NCBI RefSeq assembly: GCF_005845215.1
Contig: NZ_SPHO01000009.1
Span: forward strand, 1 to 64,000
Direction of reading: 5' to 3'
DNA from: Clostridium sp. 1001271st1 H5
Lineage (GTDB): Bacteria; Bacillota; Clostridia; Lachnospirales; Lachnospiraceae
Length of the DNA stretch: 64,000 bases
The translations under genes and the position numbers were made by a program. Below the pieces are notes generated by a model. The model ran no database searches and had not been told where the DNA came from. It worked only from the letters and a program-made list of their open reading frames with translations. Positions 1 to 7,945 of this stretch are shown here, piece after piece. The stretch's first letter is position 1. Each line of letters opens with the position of its first letter.

Positions 1-41
1 CTGACTGTAAATATATGATGTGTTGAATTGCCCCTAAAGAA

Positions 42-83
42 TTATGGTGTTAAAGTCCAAAGACGGGTATCCTTGTCTGCCAT
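42..83 (-). CDS. Possible 13-codon peptide or 5' end of an interrupted gene
   Basis: An ATG at 83 on the minus strand follows a strong ribosome site (GGAGG, 7 nt spacing) and reads MADKDTRLWTLTP before a TAA. The same frame then stays open to the window edge (FFRGNSTHHIFTV). It could be a short leader peptide, or a gene with a nonsense codon at position 14 whose remainder lies off the left edge. It diverges from azlC across a palindrome. I do not recognise the peptide. Confidence 0.25.
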   Translation of the reverse strand: MADKDTRLWTLTP

Positions 84-106
84 AATTGTTCCTCCGTTAC
101 GTTGCT

Positions 107-141
107 ATTGTGATAAATATAATTATTAATCATATCACAAT
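107..141. promoter_or_regulatory. Palindromic operator candidate upstream of azlCD
   Basis: ATTGTGATA at 107-115 is mirrored exactly by TATCACAAT at 133-141, with a 17-nt AT-rich centre. It lies between the short minus-strand reading frame and azlC. The arrangement fits a dimeric regulator site; the regulator is unknown. Confidence 0.45.
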
Positions 142-254
142 TATGACATATGGGAAAGGGAAAAATACATTTTACAGTGGAAATCTTATTCCATGTCTGC
201 TATACTATATTAATGTGCTAAATTATGTACAACTATGAGGAGATTTACCGAACC

Positions 255-956
255 ATGAAAAAAGCAGCTAAATTCGCACTGATAAAAACCATTCCCATTT
301 TTCTGGGCTACATATTCCTGGGAATCGCCTTTGGACTCCTGTTGCAGAAATCCGGTTTAGGCGTGTTCTGGGCCTTTCTCATCAGTACCCTGGTCTATGC
401 AGGTTCCATGCAGTTTGCCCTGGTGGGCATTCTCACCGGCGGCTTAAGCTATGTGACCACGGCTGTCATGACCCTGTTCATCAACAGCCGCCATGCATTT
501 TACGGCCTGACCTTCATCCAGCGTTTCAAGGAAATGAAAAAAACCTATCCTTACATGGTATTTTCCCTGACAGATGAAACGTATTCCCTGTTGTGTTCCA
601 TGGCCCGTCCATCTGATTTTACGGACAGGGAATGGAAGGCGGCCACGTTTTTTACCGCACTTTTTGACCAGTGCTACTGGGTAGCCGGGTCAGTTCTGGG
701 CGCTCTTATGGGTGAGCTCATTACCTTTGACACCACGGGCATTGATTTTGCCATGACCGCCCTGTTCGTGGTCATCTGTGTGGACCAGTGGAAAGCAGCC
801 AGGACCCATATACCGGCTGTCACAGGTTTTATATGCGGTGCCTTGTTTCTGGTGCTTATCCGTTCTTCCAATTTCATCCTGCCCGCCCTGGCAGCTGCCG
901 TAGCCATCCTGCTGTTCCTGCGCAGGACCGTGGAACAGAAAATGGAGGAGGATTAA
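255..956 (+). CDS. azlC: AzlC-family branched-chain amino acid exporter, large subunit
   Basis: This is a 233-residue polytopic membrane protein of the AzlC/YgaZ family, which with a small AzlD/YgaH partner exports branched-chain amino acids or analogues. The family signature GIAFGLLLQKSG is near the N-terminus, followed by the SMQFALVGIL segment and several hydrophobic helices. An upstream ATG at 225 is in frame, but GAGGAGA at 237-243 sits 11 nt before the ATG at 255, and the family-like sequence begins there, so I chose 255. azlD follows after 3 nt, which implies co-transcription. Substrate specificity cannot be read from the sequence. Confidence 0.88.
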   Translation: MKKAAKFALIKTIPIFLGYIFLGIAFGLLLQKSGLGVFWAFLISTLVYAGSMQFALVGILTGGLSYVTTAVMTLFINSRHAFYGLTFIQRFKEMKKTYPYMVFSLTDETYSLLCSMARPSDFTDREWKAATFFTALFDQCYWVAGSVLGALMGELITFDTTGIDFAMTALFVVICVDQWKAARTHIPAVTGFICGALFLVLIRSSNFILPALAAAVAILLFLRRTVEQKMEED

Positions 957-959
957 ACC

Positions 960-1289
960 ATGATTCATTCAAATTACGTACTGATTACCATCCTAATCTG
1001 CGCCCTGTGCACCCAGGTTACCCGCTGGCTTCCCTTCCTGCTCTTTGGCGGTAAAAAGGAGGTGCCCAAGCTGGTCCGCTATCTGGGAACCATTCTCCCG
1101 GCAGCCATCATGGCCGTGCTGGTGGTCTACTGCCTGAAAGGAATCACACCCCTGGCCTGCCCCTACGGACTGCCGGAGCTTATATCCGTCGGTGTGGTGG
1201 TGGGACTACACCTCTGGAAGAAAAATACCCTGGCCAGCATTGTGCTGGGGACAGTGTGCTATATGCTGCTGGTGCAGATGGTTTTTTAG
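960..1289 (+). CDS. azlD: AzlD-family branched-chain amino acid exporter, small subunit
   Basis: A 109-residue protein with about four hydrophobic segments and the AzlD-typical N-terminus (TQVTRWLPFLLF) followed by a P-K-L-V-R-Y-LG motif. AzlD is the obligate small partner of AzlC in the LIV-E type exporter. It starts 3 nt after azlC with a GGAGGAGG ribosome site inside the azlC 3' end, so the two are probably translationally coupled. A bidirectional terminator follows at 1382-1420. Confidence 0.85.
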   Translation: MIHSNYVLITILICALCTQVTRWLPFLLFGGKKEVPKLVRYLGTILPAAIMAVLVVYCLKGITPLACPYGLPELISVGVVVGLHLWKKNTLASIVLGTVCYMLLVQMVF

Positions 1290-1381
1290 CAGGCACACGC
1301 CGGAGTTCTGACAATTCACCTATGGATTTCTGACGGCAGCATCCAACTGCCCGGATATCCATCCCGCAAAAAAACATATTA

Positions 1382-1420
1382 AAAAGCCTATCCACTCTGC
1401 ATTGAAGTGAATAGGCTTTT
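1382..1420. terminator. Bidirectional intrinsic terminator
   Basis: AAAAGCCTAT...ATAGGCTTTT forms a 10-bp stem with extra CACT/AGTG pairing. It carries T-runs on the plus strand and, in the other direction, on the minus strand (further T-run at 1370-1377). It separates the convergent azlD and the HD-GYP gene. Confidence 0.8.
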
Positions 1421-1443
1421 CTGCATGGTCTTTTCCCACACAA

Positions 1444-4038
1444 TCAACTGCTTGTCTCTTCCATATTCCCATTTCCAGGGCTGGCTATGTTCCCGTCCTC
1501 ATGGCTGCCCTCATTCCCGTCATCCAATACAGGCCGGATACTTCCGTCCTTCACCAGGCCGATGAAAACCGGCACCAGCTCCGGGTCAAACTGTGCGCCC
1601 GCGCCCCGCTCCAGCTCATTTACTGCAAATTCCACAGACATGCTGGGCTTATAGCTGCGCTTGGATACCATGGCGTCAAAGGAATCCGCTATACACAGGA
1701 TTCTGGCGGCCAGGGGAATATCCTTCCCCGCAATACGCCTGGGGTATCCCCTTCCGTCATACCGCTCATGGTGGCCCAGAACCGCGGGAATAACGTAATC
1801 CATGGAGGGAAGATGGCGTATGATTTCAACGGATGCCTCCACATGCCGTTTCATGGTACTGTACTCCTCGTCCGTCAGTTTTCCGGTCTTGTTCAGGATG
1901 TTTTCCGGTATCCCTATTTTTCCGATATCATGGAGCAGGGCTGATTCCTTCAGTATCTCCTGGTACTCCTCGCTGGTTTTCAGGGCCTGTCCCATGGCAT
2001 GGGCATAGTAGGCCACATTTTTGGAATGCTGGAATGTATAGTGGTCCTTTGCATCAATGGCAGCTGTCAGGGCATAGATGGTGGGCGCATATTCAGAATA
2101 CATGCTCCGGTGCTTCTTAGCCAGCCCCTCATCCGTGTCCCTCACCCCGATGATTCCGTCTGAGTACACCCGGATTCCATTCTTCCCGGAACGCTTCACA
2201 TGGTATACGGCACAGTCTGCATTGGATATCAGCTCGTTCATGGACGCTGCTGCATACGGCGCCGCGCAGATTCCGCAGCTGACAGTCAGTGGTTTTAAGT
2301 ACGTATCCGTACAGTCCAGGTTCATGTTCTGAATCTGCCTTGAAATGTTCTCCGCCAGATTCTGGGCTGAATAGATATCATAATCCGGCAGGACAACAGC
2401 AAACTCCTTGCCGCTGTAGCGTCCGCAGTATCCATTGTCCCCCACGGTTCCCTGTATGATGCGCGCTATATGCACCAGGGCCTTATCCCCCTCATGATTG
2501 CCGTAAAGCTGGTTGTACAGCTTAAAATCATCCACATTGAAAATGACCAGGGCCAGGGAGGTACGTCTGCATTTTTCGTAACTCTCCTCCAGTGTCTCGC
2601 AGAAATACTTCCTGTTTAAAAGTCCGGTGAGCTCGTCTGTCCTGGCTTCCTCATATGCCTTTTCATAGAGCCTGGAGTTCTTCACCGCAATGGAGCTTAC
2701 TGATTCAATGGAGTTAAGGAATATAATGTCCTCCTCGGAATATCCCCTGGCCCGCATCTTCCCGCGCTTCTCCTTGCCTCCCATAAGCACCAGGCCCGCC
2801 AGGTCATCCCCATCCTTAAGAGGCAGGATGCACTCAATCTTAAGGACCTCCATCTGGTATTTTTCTTCCTCCCACATGGACTTGTATTCCACGGTCCTGC
2901 GGAAGTCCTTAAGCAGCAGGCAGGAATCATGGTTTTTTAGCCAGTTGATAAGGGGTGCGCTGCCTGCCAGGGAAAAATTTTTGTCATCCAGGGGACTGCT
3001 GCTGAACACTGCCGGATAATTCCCCTGAGAATCCTTGATGCAGATATAAATCTTCCTTGTGTGCAGGGAACTTCCTATGACGTTCACCAGGGCATTGAGG
3101 ATTTCAGTCAGCCTGAGGGACTGGGACACAATAGCCGTGTATTCGCTGAGCCGCTCTGTCTGGCTCACCTCCTCCTTGATAAAAATCCGGTCAAAAAATC
3201 CCTTGGCCACAATGTAAATCAGCAGTGTGACCATCATGGTCATGGTGGCCACAATCATGACGCTGAACGGCGCCAGCATCGGTATATCCTGGCGGATGAT
3301 GCCGTCCAGGGTCTGGGCCACATTGTAAAAAGCCAGAGCGCTTACCGCCATGGCAATGATGTAGCAGTTGCCTCTGGATACCAAAAGGGTCATGCGGAAC
3401 ACATGCCTGGAATAAAGCGTATAAAACATTACCCCTGCATTCAGCACTCCTGACAGGATATCAATGGGAAATCCATTGAACAGCGGCACAGCCATATTGC
3501 CTGCAAAAAGCAGAAAGATACCTGACAGCAGCGGAACCACCTTGGCCCTCAGCGCCCTGTTTTTCCGGCTGTTCCAAATAATGGCCGCCGTATGTATGAT
3601 AACCAGAAAACAGAGTCCGTATATGATGCTGGCGCGCCAGTTCATATGGTAGACAAACACAGCATTAACCCCGTTCCACTCAATCATGGGCGGCCGGACC
3701 AGGTTTCTGGTCCATATATTGTAGAGATTCACCAGCAGGATAAGAACCATCCACATCCTGTGGGAACTTTTCGCCTTATGGCCGCAGAAATCCCTGATAA
3801 AACAGAAAAATGCATACGGAACCAGACAGATTCCCGCCAGGGAAAGATGGAACCACAGCTCATAGGACGGCCAGGCCCTAAGCCTCATCAAAAGGGAGCC
3901 GCCGGTCCACAGAATCATGGCGCCCAGCACAGCAATAAAGTCACGAATCAGCCGTGACTTCTTAGCCGACATAAAAGCCAGCATAAGAAAGGTATAGAAA
4001 TATAAAGCTGTTATGGATATAAAAACATAGCTTCTCAT
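1444..4038 (-). CDS. Membrane GAF / degenerate GGDEF / HD-GYP c-di-GMP protein
   Basis: About 864 residues. The first ~250 form a polytopic membrane sensor with seven to eight hydrophobic helices. A GAF-like domain (~290-440), a GGDEF domain (~470-640) and an HD-GYP phosphodiesterase domain (~690-840) follow. The HD-GYP motifs are intact: HDIGKIGIPENIL and GHHERYDGRGYP. The GGDEF active-site loop reads SGKEF in place of GGDEF/GGEEF, so cyclase activity is doubtful and net c-di-GMP hydrolysis is the likely output. A TTG at 4065 would extend the N-terminus, but GGAGA sits ~10 nt before ATG 4038, which lies 4 nt past the GH3 stop. It is the last gene of a three-gene operon. Confidence 0.85.
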   Translation of the reverse strand: MRSYVFISITALYFYTFLMLAFMSAKKSRLIRDFIAVLGAMILWTGGSLLMRLRAWPSYELWFHLSLAGICLVPYAFFCFIRDFCGHKAKSSHRMWMVLILLVNLYNIWTRNLVRPPMIEWNGVNAVFVYHMNWRASIIYGLCFLVIIHTAAIIWNSRKNRALRAKVVPLLSGIFLLFAGNMAVPLFNGFPIDILSGVLNAGVMFYTLYSRHVFRMTLLVSRGNCYIIAMAVSALAFYNVAQTLDGIIRQDIPMLAPFSVMIVATMTMMVTLLIYIVAKGFFDRIFIKEEVSQTERLSEYTAIVSQSLRLTEILNALVNVIGSSLHTRKIYICIKDSQGNYPAVFSSSPLDDKNFSLAGSAPLINWLKNHDSCLLLKDFRRTVEYKSMWEEEKYQMEVLKIECILPLKDGDDLAGLVLMGGKEKRGKMRARGYSEEDIIFLNSIESVSSIAVKNSRLYEKAYEEARTDELTGLLNRKYFCETLEESYEKCRRTSLALVIFNVDDFKLYNQLYGNHEGDKALVHIARIIQGTVGDNGYCGRYSGKEFAVVLPDYDIYSAQNLAENISRQIQNMNLDCTDTYLKPLTVSCGICAAPYAAASMNELISNADCAVYHVKRSGKNGIRVYSDGIIGVRDTDEGLAKKHRSMYSEYAPTIYALTAAIDAKDHYTFQHSKNVAYYAHAMGQALKTSEEYQEILKESALLHDIGKIGIPENILNKTGKLTDEEYSTMKRHVEASVEIIRHLPSMDYVIPAVLGHHERYDGRGYPRRIAGKDIPLAARILCIADSFDAMVSKRSYKPSMSVEFAVNELERGAGAQFDPELVPVFIGLVKDGSIRPVLDDGNEGSHEDGNIASPGNGNMEETSS

Positions 4039-4042
4039 ACAA

Positions 4043-5677
4043 TCAGTATCTCCTGCGCCCGTCAAAGGTTGCCTGTATCTTTAACATTTCCTGTATATCA
4101 TGGATGGATGGGTTAATATGCCTCAGTGTCTTTCCTGTCTTTTCCCGGTAGGATGCAAAGGTACCGCACCGCAGGATGGTTATCTCCAGGGGGTCCATCC
4201 CCAGAATCCGCTTCAGGTCATGGTAATCCTGGTCCACATATTTAAAATAGATGGTTAAATGTTCCTTCAGAAGTTCCCGGCTCACAGCCCGGTTTACCAC
4301 ACAGCCAGGCGCCAGCTCCACGTACATGTGAAGATAGGGCCTCCCCCTGTCCTCCGTAAACTCCTTTAATGCTGCCCAGTCCGTCACATCGATTCCCGAC
4401 AGGCTGATGACATTCTCAATGGAATTTTCCGAAATCCTTGTAAAGCCGGCAATATCAATGATATCCGGCACCCGGTCTATGTACTCAAACCTGGGAATCC
4501 GGGTTTCATCCTCCTTGCTGGAGAGCCCCAGGCATCGGTAGACATCCCCTACCCTGTACCGGGCAAACGCCCCGCCCTTCAGCACAGTGAGAACAATCTC
4601 ATATACCTCCCCGGCTGCCACCTCGTCCATGCATATGGTCCTGGGATTATAGGAGGGGTCGTCCAGATTCTTATACATTTCCGTCTCCGGTATGAATTCA
4701 TAGAAACATGCATCCGGAAAAAAATACAGTCCGTTGCGGTTCCAAGTCTCTGTCCCGATGAAGCTGGGTTCTGTCCCTGCAAACACTTCCACCGGCCTGA
4801 TGCCCCACAGCTCCTCCAGGTCATCTTTATAACAGCGGTTATCTGTTCCCGCACACAGAAATCCCTTTAGTTTGAACAGGTCCTTGGGCATCAGCCCCCG
4901 GCCTTCCCTCTCACACCTTTTCTTAGCCTTAAGGTAGCGCAGTGTCATGGAAGGGGGTATGGTAAACATTTTTTTCAGGGTGGACCCGCCCTTCCTGCCG
5001 TTCTCAGACAGGCTGGCTATGCTCATGCTCACAAAATAGGCCACGCTGCCCATGCCGAAAAAGAAATCAATTCCCTTCCCCAGCCCCATCTTAAATCCTT
5101 TTTTATTCCGCTCGGAAAACGTCATATTCACAGCCTCGTCCACCGGAGGCAGGAACTCTATGTGGAGTTCATCCGACAATCCCAGGGGAATCAGGCCCGT
5201 GATATAGGGCAGCGGCGCCAGTCCATACAGAAATGTATCGCCGATTCCGATATCAAAGTTCCCCCTTCCCTTGCTGGTGGCCATCATCAGACAGGTCAGG
5301 ATATTATTCTTATAAGTCTTCAGCATGCCGCTGGTATAGGGAGCCACCTTGATGGGATGCTTTCCTCCCTCCCAGGTGGTCTGTATCCATATGATTGGTT
5401 TATCAGGAAGCATGTCCTCCTTCTTCAAAAGAAGGACATCCGCATAATCCTCATAGGTGGTCAGCGGAACCATGGCCCGGAACTCATCTATGTTCTCCGG
5501 CCTCTTATCCTTTAGAATCTTCTTTCCAAGAGGGCTGGCGCACCACAGCCCAATCTGCTCCTCCAAAAGCCTTCTCTGGATTTTCATATAAGACGCCATA
5601 TCCAGGTCCAGAAAACCGCAGTATTCCTGCCATATCCTGTCATATTCCTGATTGGTCAGTTTTTCCTCAAATGTCAT
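4043..5677 (-). CDS. GH3 auxin-responsive-promoter family protein (adenylating enzyme)
   Basis: 544 residues resembling bacterial members of the GH3 family, ANL-type acyl-adenylating enzymes. In plants the family joins amino acids to jasmonate or indole-acetate; the bacterial substrates are mostly unknown. The N-terminal helix, the TTYEDY segment, the nucleotide-loop-like VAPYTSGML (~115), GTEPSFIGTE (~290) and the ARYRVGDVYRCLG segment (~375) match the family order. It sits between an ICMT-like membrane gene (6 nt upstream) and a GGDEF/HD-GYP gene (4 nt downstream), so all three are probably made together. The length is usual for the family. Substrate and product cannot be assigned from sequence. 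Confidence 0.8.
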   Translation of the reverse strand: MTFEEKLTNQEYDRIWQEYCGFLDLDMASYMKIQRRLLEEQIGLWCASPLGKKILKDKRPENIDEFRAMVPLTTYEDYADVLLLKKEDMLPDKPIIWIQTTWEGGKHPIKVAPYTSGMLKTYKNNILTCLMMATSKGRGNFDIGIGDTFLYGLAPLPYITGLIPLGLSDELHIEFLPPVDEAVNMTFSERNKKGFKMGLGKGIDFFFGMGSVAYFVSMSIASLSENGRKGGSTLKKMFTIPPSMTLRYLKAKKRCEREGRGLMPKDLFKLKGFLCAGTDNRCYKDDLEELWGIRPVEVFAGTEPSFIGTETWNRNGLYFFPDACFYEFIPETEMYKNLDDPSYNPRTICMDEVAAGEVYEIVLTVLKGGAFARYRVGDVYRCLGLSSKEDETRIPRFEYIDRVPDIIDIAGFTRISENSIENVISLSGIDVTDWAALKEFTEDRGRPYLHMYVELAPGCVVNRAVSRELLKEHLTIYFKYVDQDYHDLKRILGMDPLEITILRCGTFASYREKTGKTLRHINPSIHDIQEMLKIQATFDGRRRY

Positions 5678-5683
5678 GCCAAT

Positions 5684-6217
5684 TCACCGCCTTTTCCACA
5701 GTCTGGGTAGTAAAAATGGTACCTGTTCCTGGTAATCCCTGTAGTCAGAAAACTCCTCTACAAATATAAGCCTGTCCTGATACCAGGCATACAGAAGGTT
5801 CAGAAAAGAAAGACAAAGACTGAGCATCACCCGGTTTGGATTTCCGGTGGACAGGCCCATGCAGAAAAAGCAGCCGAAAAACCACCAAATACCCGGATGA
5901 CGGCACCAGCCATACATACCGGAACGGCAGACCTTGTGCCGGTCCGCCTCCTGACAGTAAGTACTGTCAAAGGGCAATGCAAAATACAGTGTATAAATCA
6001 GCATTGCCAGAAAAAATGCCCCCGGAAGGAGCCATACAGACGGTTCCTTAATCCCCGGTGAAACACTGGTATATACCATCCTTCCTCCCACCGCAGCCAG
6101 CAGCAGGTTCCCTGCTGCAAACAATGGAGCAAACCAATTCTTTTTCAGAAAAACCCGGTTCCAGTCATATAGGAAAAACATCCCAAAGGCCCCTATCCCA
6201 AAGACCCAATCCAGCAT
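5684..6217 (-). CDS. ICMT/phospholipid-methyltransferase-like integral membrane protein
   Basis: 177 residues with about five hydrophobic segments. The C-terminal half carries GMYGWCRHPGIWWFF and, later, FVEEFSDYRDYQEQVPFLLP. These match the RHPxY...E-E-x-x-Y-x-x-Y pattern of isoprenylcysteine carboxyl methyltransferase-like and phospholipid N-methyltransferase membrane enzymes, which use SAM at the membrane face. The start has a GGGGGG-type ribosome site. It is the first gene of the operon with the GH3 protein and the HD-GYP protein. The substrate is unknown, and a non-catalytic family member cannot be excluded. Confidence 0.65.
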   Translation of the reverse strand: MLDWVFGIGAFGMFFLYDWNRVFLKKNWFAPLFAAGNLLLAAVGGRMVYTSVSPGIKEPSVWLLPGAFFLAMLIYTLYFALPFDSTYCQEADRHKVCRSGMYGWCRHPGIWWFFGCFFCMGLSTGNPNRVMLSLCLSFLNLLYAWYQDRLIFVEEFSDYRDYQEQVPFLLPRLWKRR

Positions 6218-6243
6218 CTATATCCCCCCTGCCCGATAAAAAA

Positions 6244-6276
6244 GGGAGTCCGTACTCTTCATAAATCCAGACTCCC
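6244..6276 (-). terminator. Terminator-like hairpin in the leader of the GH3 operon
   Basis: On the minus strand GGGAGTC ... GACTCCC (7 bp, 19-nt loop) is followed directly by TTTTTT at 6238-6243, about 20 nt before the ICMT-like start codon. Its place between the candidate promoter at 6283-6313 and the first gene suggests attenuation. It could instead terminate an upstream small RNA. Confidence 0.55.
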
Positions 6277-6282
6277 AGCCGT

Positions 6283-6313
6283 ATCTAAAATAAATCCTCC
6301 CATCTGTTGTCAA
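6283..6313 (-). promoter_or_regulatory. Candidate promoter of the GH3 operon
   Basis: A perfect TTGACA lies at 6313-6308 (minus strand). The -10 is weaker: TATTTT at 6292-6287 (15-bp spacer) or TTAGAT at 6288-6283 (19-bp spacer). It lies just upstream of the leader hairpin. Confidence 0.4.
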
Positions 6314-6608
6314 CCTTTGGGAAATTATGTAATGTATCATGTAAATAGTAACTATTTGCCGAATAGAATAGATTTTACCATAAATATACCGAAAAAGGAA
6401 GGGATTTGACCGGATATTATTTATCTTTTCTCATAAATTATTAGGTTATTTTGTAATCATCCAAAATTTGTTGTTTTTTAGGTGCAATTATCCTCCCCTC
6501 GCCTGTTTATAAATACTCGGGGGTGGATTGGCATCAGAGAACCTGATTGCAAAAGCACTATAATCTAAGTGTCTACAAGTGTCTGCAGCCTGTTTGATAC
6601 AAAAAAAA
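6314..6608. other. AT-rich intergenic stretch with a possible structured RNA
   Basis: No gene is seen. Most of it is AT-rich, but 6481-6560 is richer in GC and self-complementary: CCTCCCC at 6492-6498 against GGGGGTGG near 6530, GCATCAG/CTGATTGC around 6541-6560, and GGTGCAAT at 6481 against ATTGC near 6557. A TATAAT occurs at 6560-6565 on the plus strand. I do not recognise an RNA family. Confidence 0.3.
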
Positions 6609-6638
6609 TGGAAACCACTGTAAAATCAATGGTTTCCA
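6609..6638 (-). terminator. Intrinsic terminator of the tRNA-Thr gene
   Basis: TGGAAACCA at 6609-6617 pairs perfectly with TGGTTTCCA at 6630-6638. On the minus strand a run of eight T follows at once. It lies 12 nt past the tRNA 3' end. Confidence 0.85.
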
Positions 6639-6650
6639 CTCTTTTCTGAA

Positions 6651-6723
6651 AGCTGCTGACGGGAATCGGACCCGTGACCTCCGCACTACCAATGCGACGC
6701 TCTACCGACTGAGCCACAGCAGC
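6651..6723 (-). tRNA. tRNA-Thr (anticodon GGT)
   Basis: A 73-nt cloverleaf on the minus strand: acceptor GCTGCTG/CAGCAGC, D-arm GCTC/GAGC, anticodon stem TCGCA/TGCGG with loop TTGGTAG (anticodon GGT, codon ACC), T-arm ACGGG/CCCGT. CCA is not encoded. It has its own promoter and terminator, so it is a single-gene transcription unit. Confidence 0.95.
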
Positions 6724-6760
6724 TTATCCTGTTTTGGTATCGCTCACGCGAACCTTGTAT

Positions 6761-6789
6761 ATATTATCATGCCCCTATGGTTTTGTCAA
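6761..6789 (-). promoter_or_regulatory. Promoter of tRNA-Thr
   Basis: TTGACA at 6789-6784 and TAATAT at 6766-6761 on the minus strand are spaced by exactly 17 bp, about 38 nt upstream of the tRNA. Confidence 0.75.
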
Positions 6790-6834
6790 CAATAATTTTC
6801 AAATTTTTCAAAACAATTCTTTCCGGCACACATG

Positions 6835-6864
6835 AAGGACCGCGCCTTTATACCGGTCCTTCAT
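6835..6864 (-). terminator. Probable terminator of ldh
   Basis: GAAGGACCG ... CGGTCCTTC makes a 9-bp stem 12-40 nt past the ldh stop. The T-run after it on the minus strand is broken up, so the call is moderate. Confidence 0.5.
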
Positions 6865-6875
6865 GCTCTCAGTCA

Positions 6876-7823
6876 TCAGAAAATCCCGTCATACCCTTCC
6901 CGCAGCGTATCACAGGAGCGTCCCAGCTTTTCCAGCTCCTCTGGCGTCAGGGACAGGGGCAGAACCCTCTGCACCCCGTTCTGGTTTATGATACAGGGTA
7001 CGCCGGCGAATACGTCCATCTGGCCGTACTCCCCCCGCAGCATGGCGGATACGGTAAGCACGCTATGCTCATCTCCCAGAATGGCCTTGGTTATTCTGGT
7101 CAGAGCCATGCCGATGCCGTAATAGGTGGCATTCTTGGCCTCTATGATTTTGTAGGCAGCGGTACGCACCTCTTCCTCAATTTCATCAAACCGTCTCCGG
7201 CTTACTGCTTCCCCATTTTCCCCGCATAGTTCCAGTATGGGCTTGGTGGCCAGCAGCGCCTGGCTCCAGGGCACGAACTCGCTGTCCCCGTGCTCTCCCA
7301 TAACATAGGCGTGGACGTTCCTGGGATCTGCCTTCAGATAGTCGCCTAACAGGTATCTTAGCCTGGCCGTGTCCAGGGCGGTTCCTGTTCCCAGCACCCG
7401 TCTCGGATTAAAGCCTGACAGGGTGCAGGTAATTCTGGTCATGATGTCAACCGGGTTGGTTGCCACCAGGAACAAACCATTGAATCCCGATGAGGTAACA
7501 GGCTCAATGATGGAACGGAACACCTCTGCATTCCTTTTCAGAAGGTCCAGACGGGTCTCCCCCTGCTTCTGGGCCACTCCGGCGCAGATGACCACGATAT
7601 CCGCATCCCTGCAGTCATCGTACTCCCCTGCATATATGGTCATGCTGGAATTGGCAAATGCCAGGCCATGGTTTAAATCCATGGCCTCCCCCTCAGCCCT
7701 TTTCTTGTTTACATCAATAAGCACCAGCTCATCACATACCGACTGATTCAAAAGACAGTAGGCATAGCTCATGCCCACCATTCCAGTTCCTACGATTACC
7801 ACTTTCCTCTTGTCTGCTCTCAC
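6876..7823 (-). CDS. ldh: L-lactate dehydrogenase
   Basis: 315 residues, the usual length for NAD-dependent L-lactate dehydrogenase, which reduces pyruvate to lactate to reoxidise NADH in fermentation. The Rossmann motif VGTGMVGMSYA is at the N-terminus. The substrate-specificity loop AQKQGETRLDLL keeps the glutamine expected for lactate rather than malate enzymes. The catalytic histidine lies in GEHGDSE (~residue 178). It starts at a GTG preceded by AAGGAG with 6-nt spacing. It stands alone, about 120 nt after pilT on the same strand and before tRNA-Thr. Confidence 0.93.
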   Translation of the reverse strand: MRADKRKVVIVGTGMVGMSYAYCLLNQSVCDELVLIDVNKKRAEGEAMDLNHGLAFANSSMTIYAGEYDDCRDADIVVICAGVAQKQGETRLDLLKRNAEVFRSIIEPVTSSGFNGLFLVATNPVDIMTRITCTLSGFNPRRVLGTGTALDTARLRYLLGDYLKADPRNVHAYVMGEHGDSEFVPWSQALLATKPILELCGENGEAVSRRRFDEIEEEVRTAAYKIIEAKNATYYGIGMALTRITKAILGDEHSVLTVSAMLRGEYGQMDVFAGVPCIINQNGVQRVLPLSLTPEELEKLGRSCDTLREGYDGIF

Positions 7824-7945
7824 GTGCTGCTCCTTTCCCGCTGTCCCGGTCTGCTGTTCATATCCATAGTATATCTGTAAAACCTGTGTCTTATTCCCAC
7901 TGGTTTAACAGCCAGTTTTTCCGGGACTTCCATCCGGCTCTCCGG

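Noticed and set aside
7899..7916. Hairpin ACTGG/CCAGT between pilT and ldh as a terminator
   Set aside because: Only 5 bp, and no T-run on the minus strand where both genes are transcribed.
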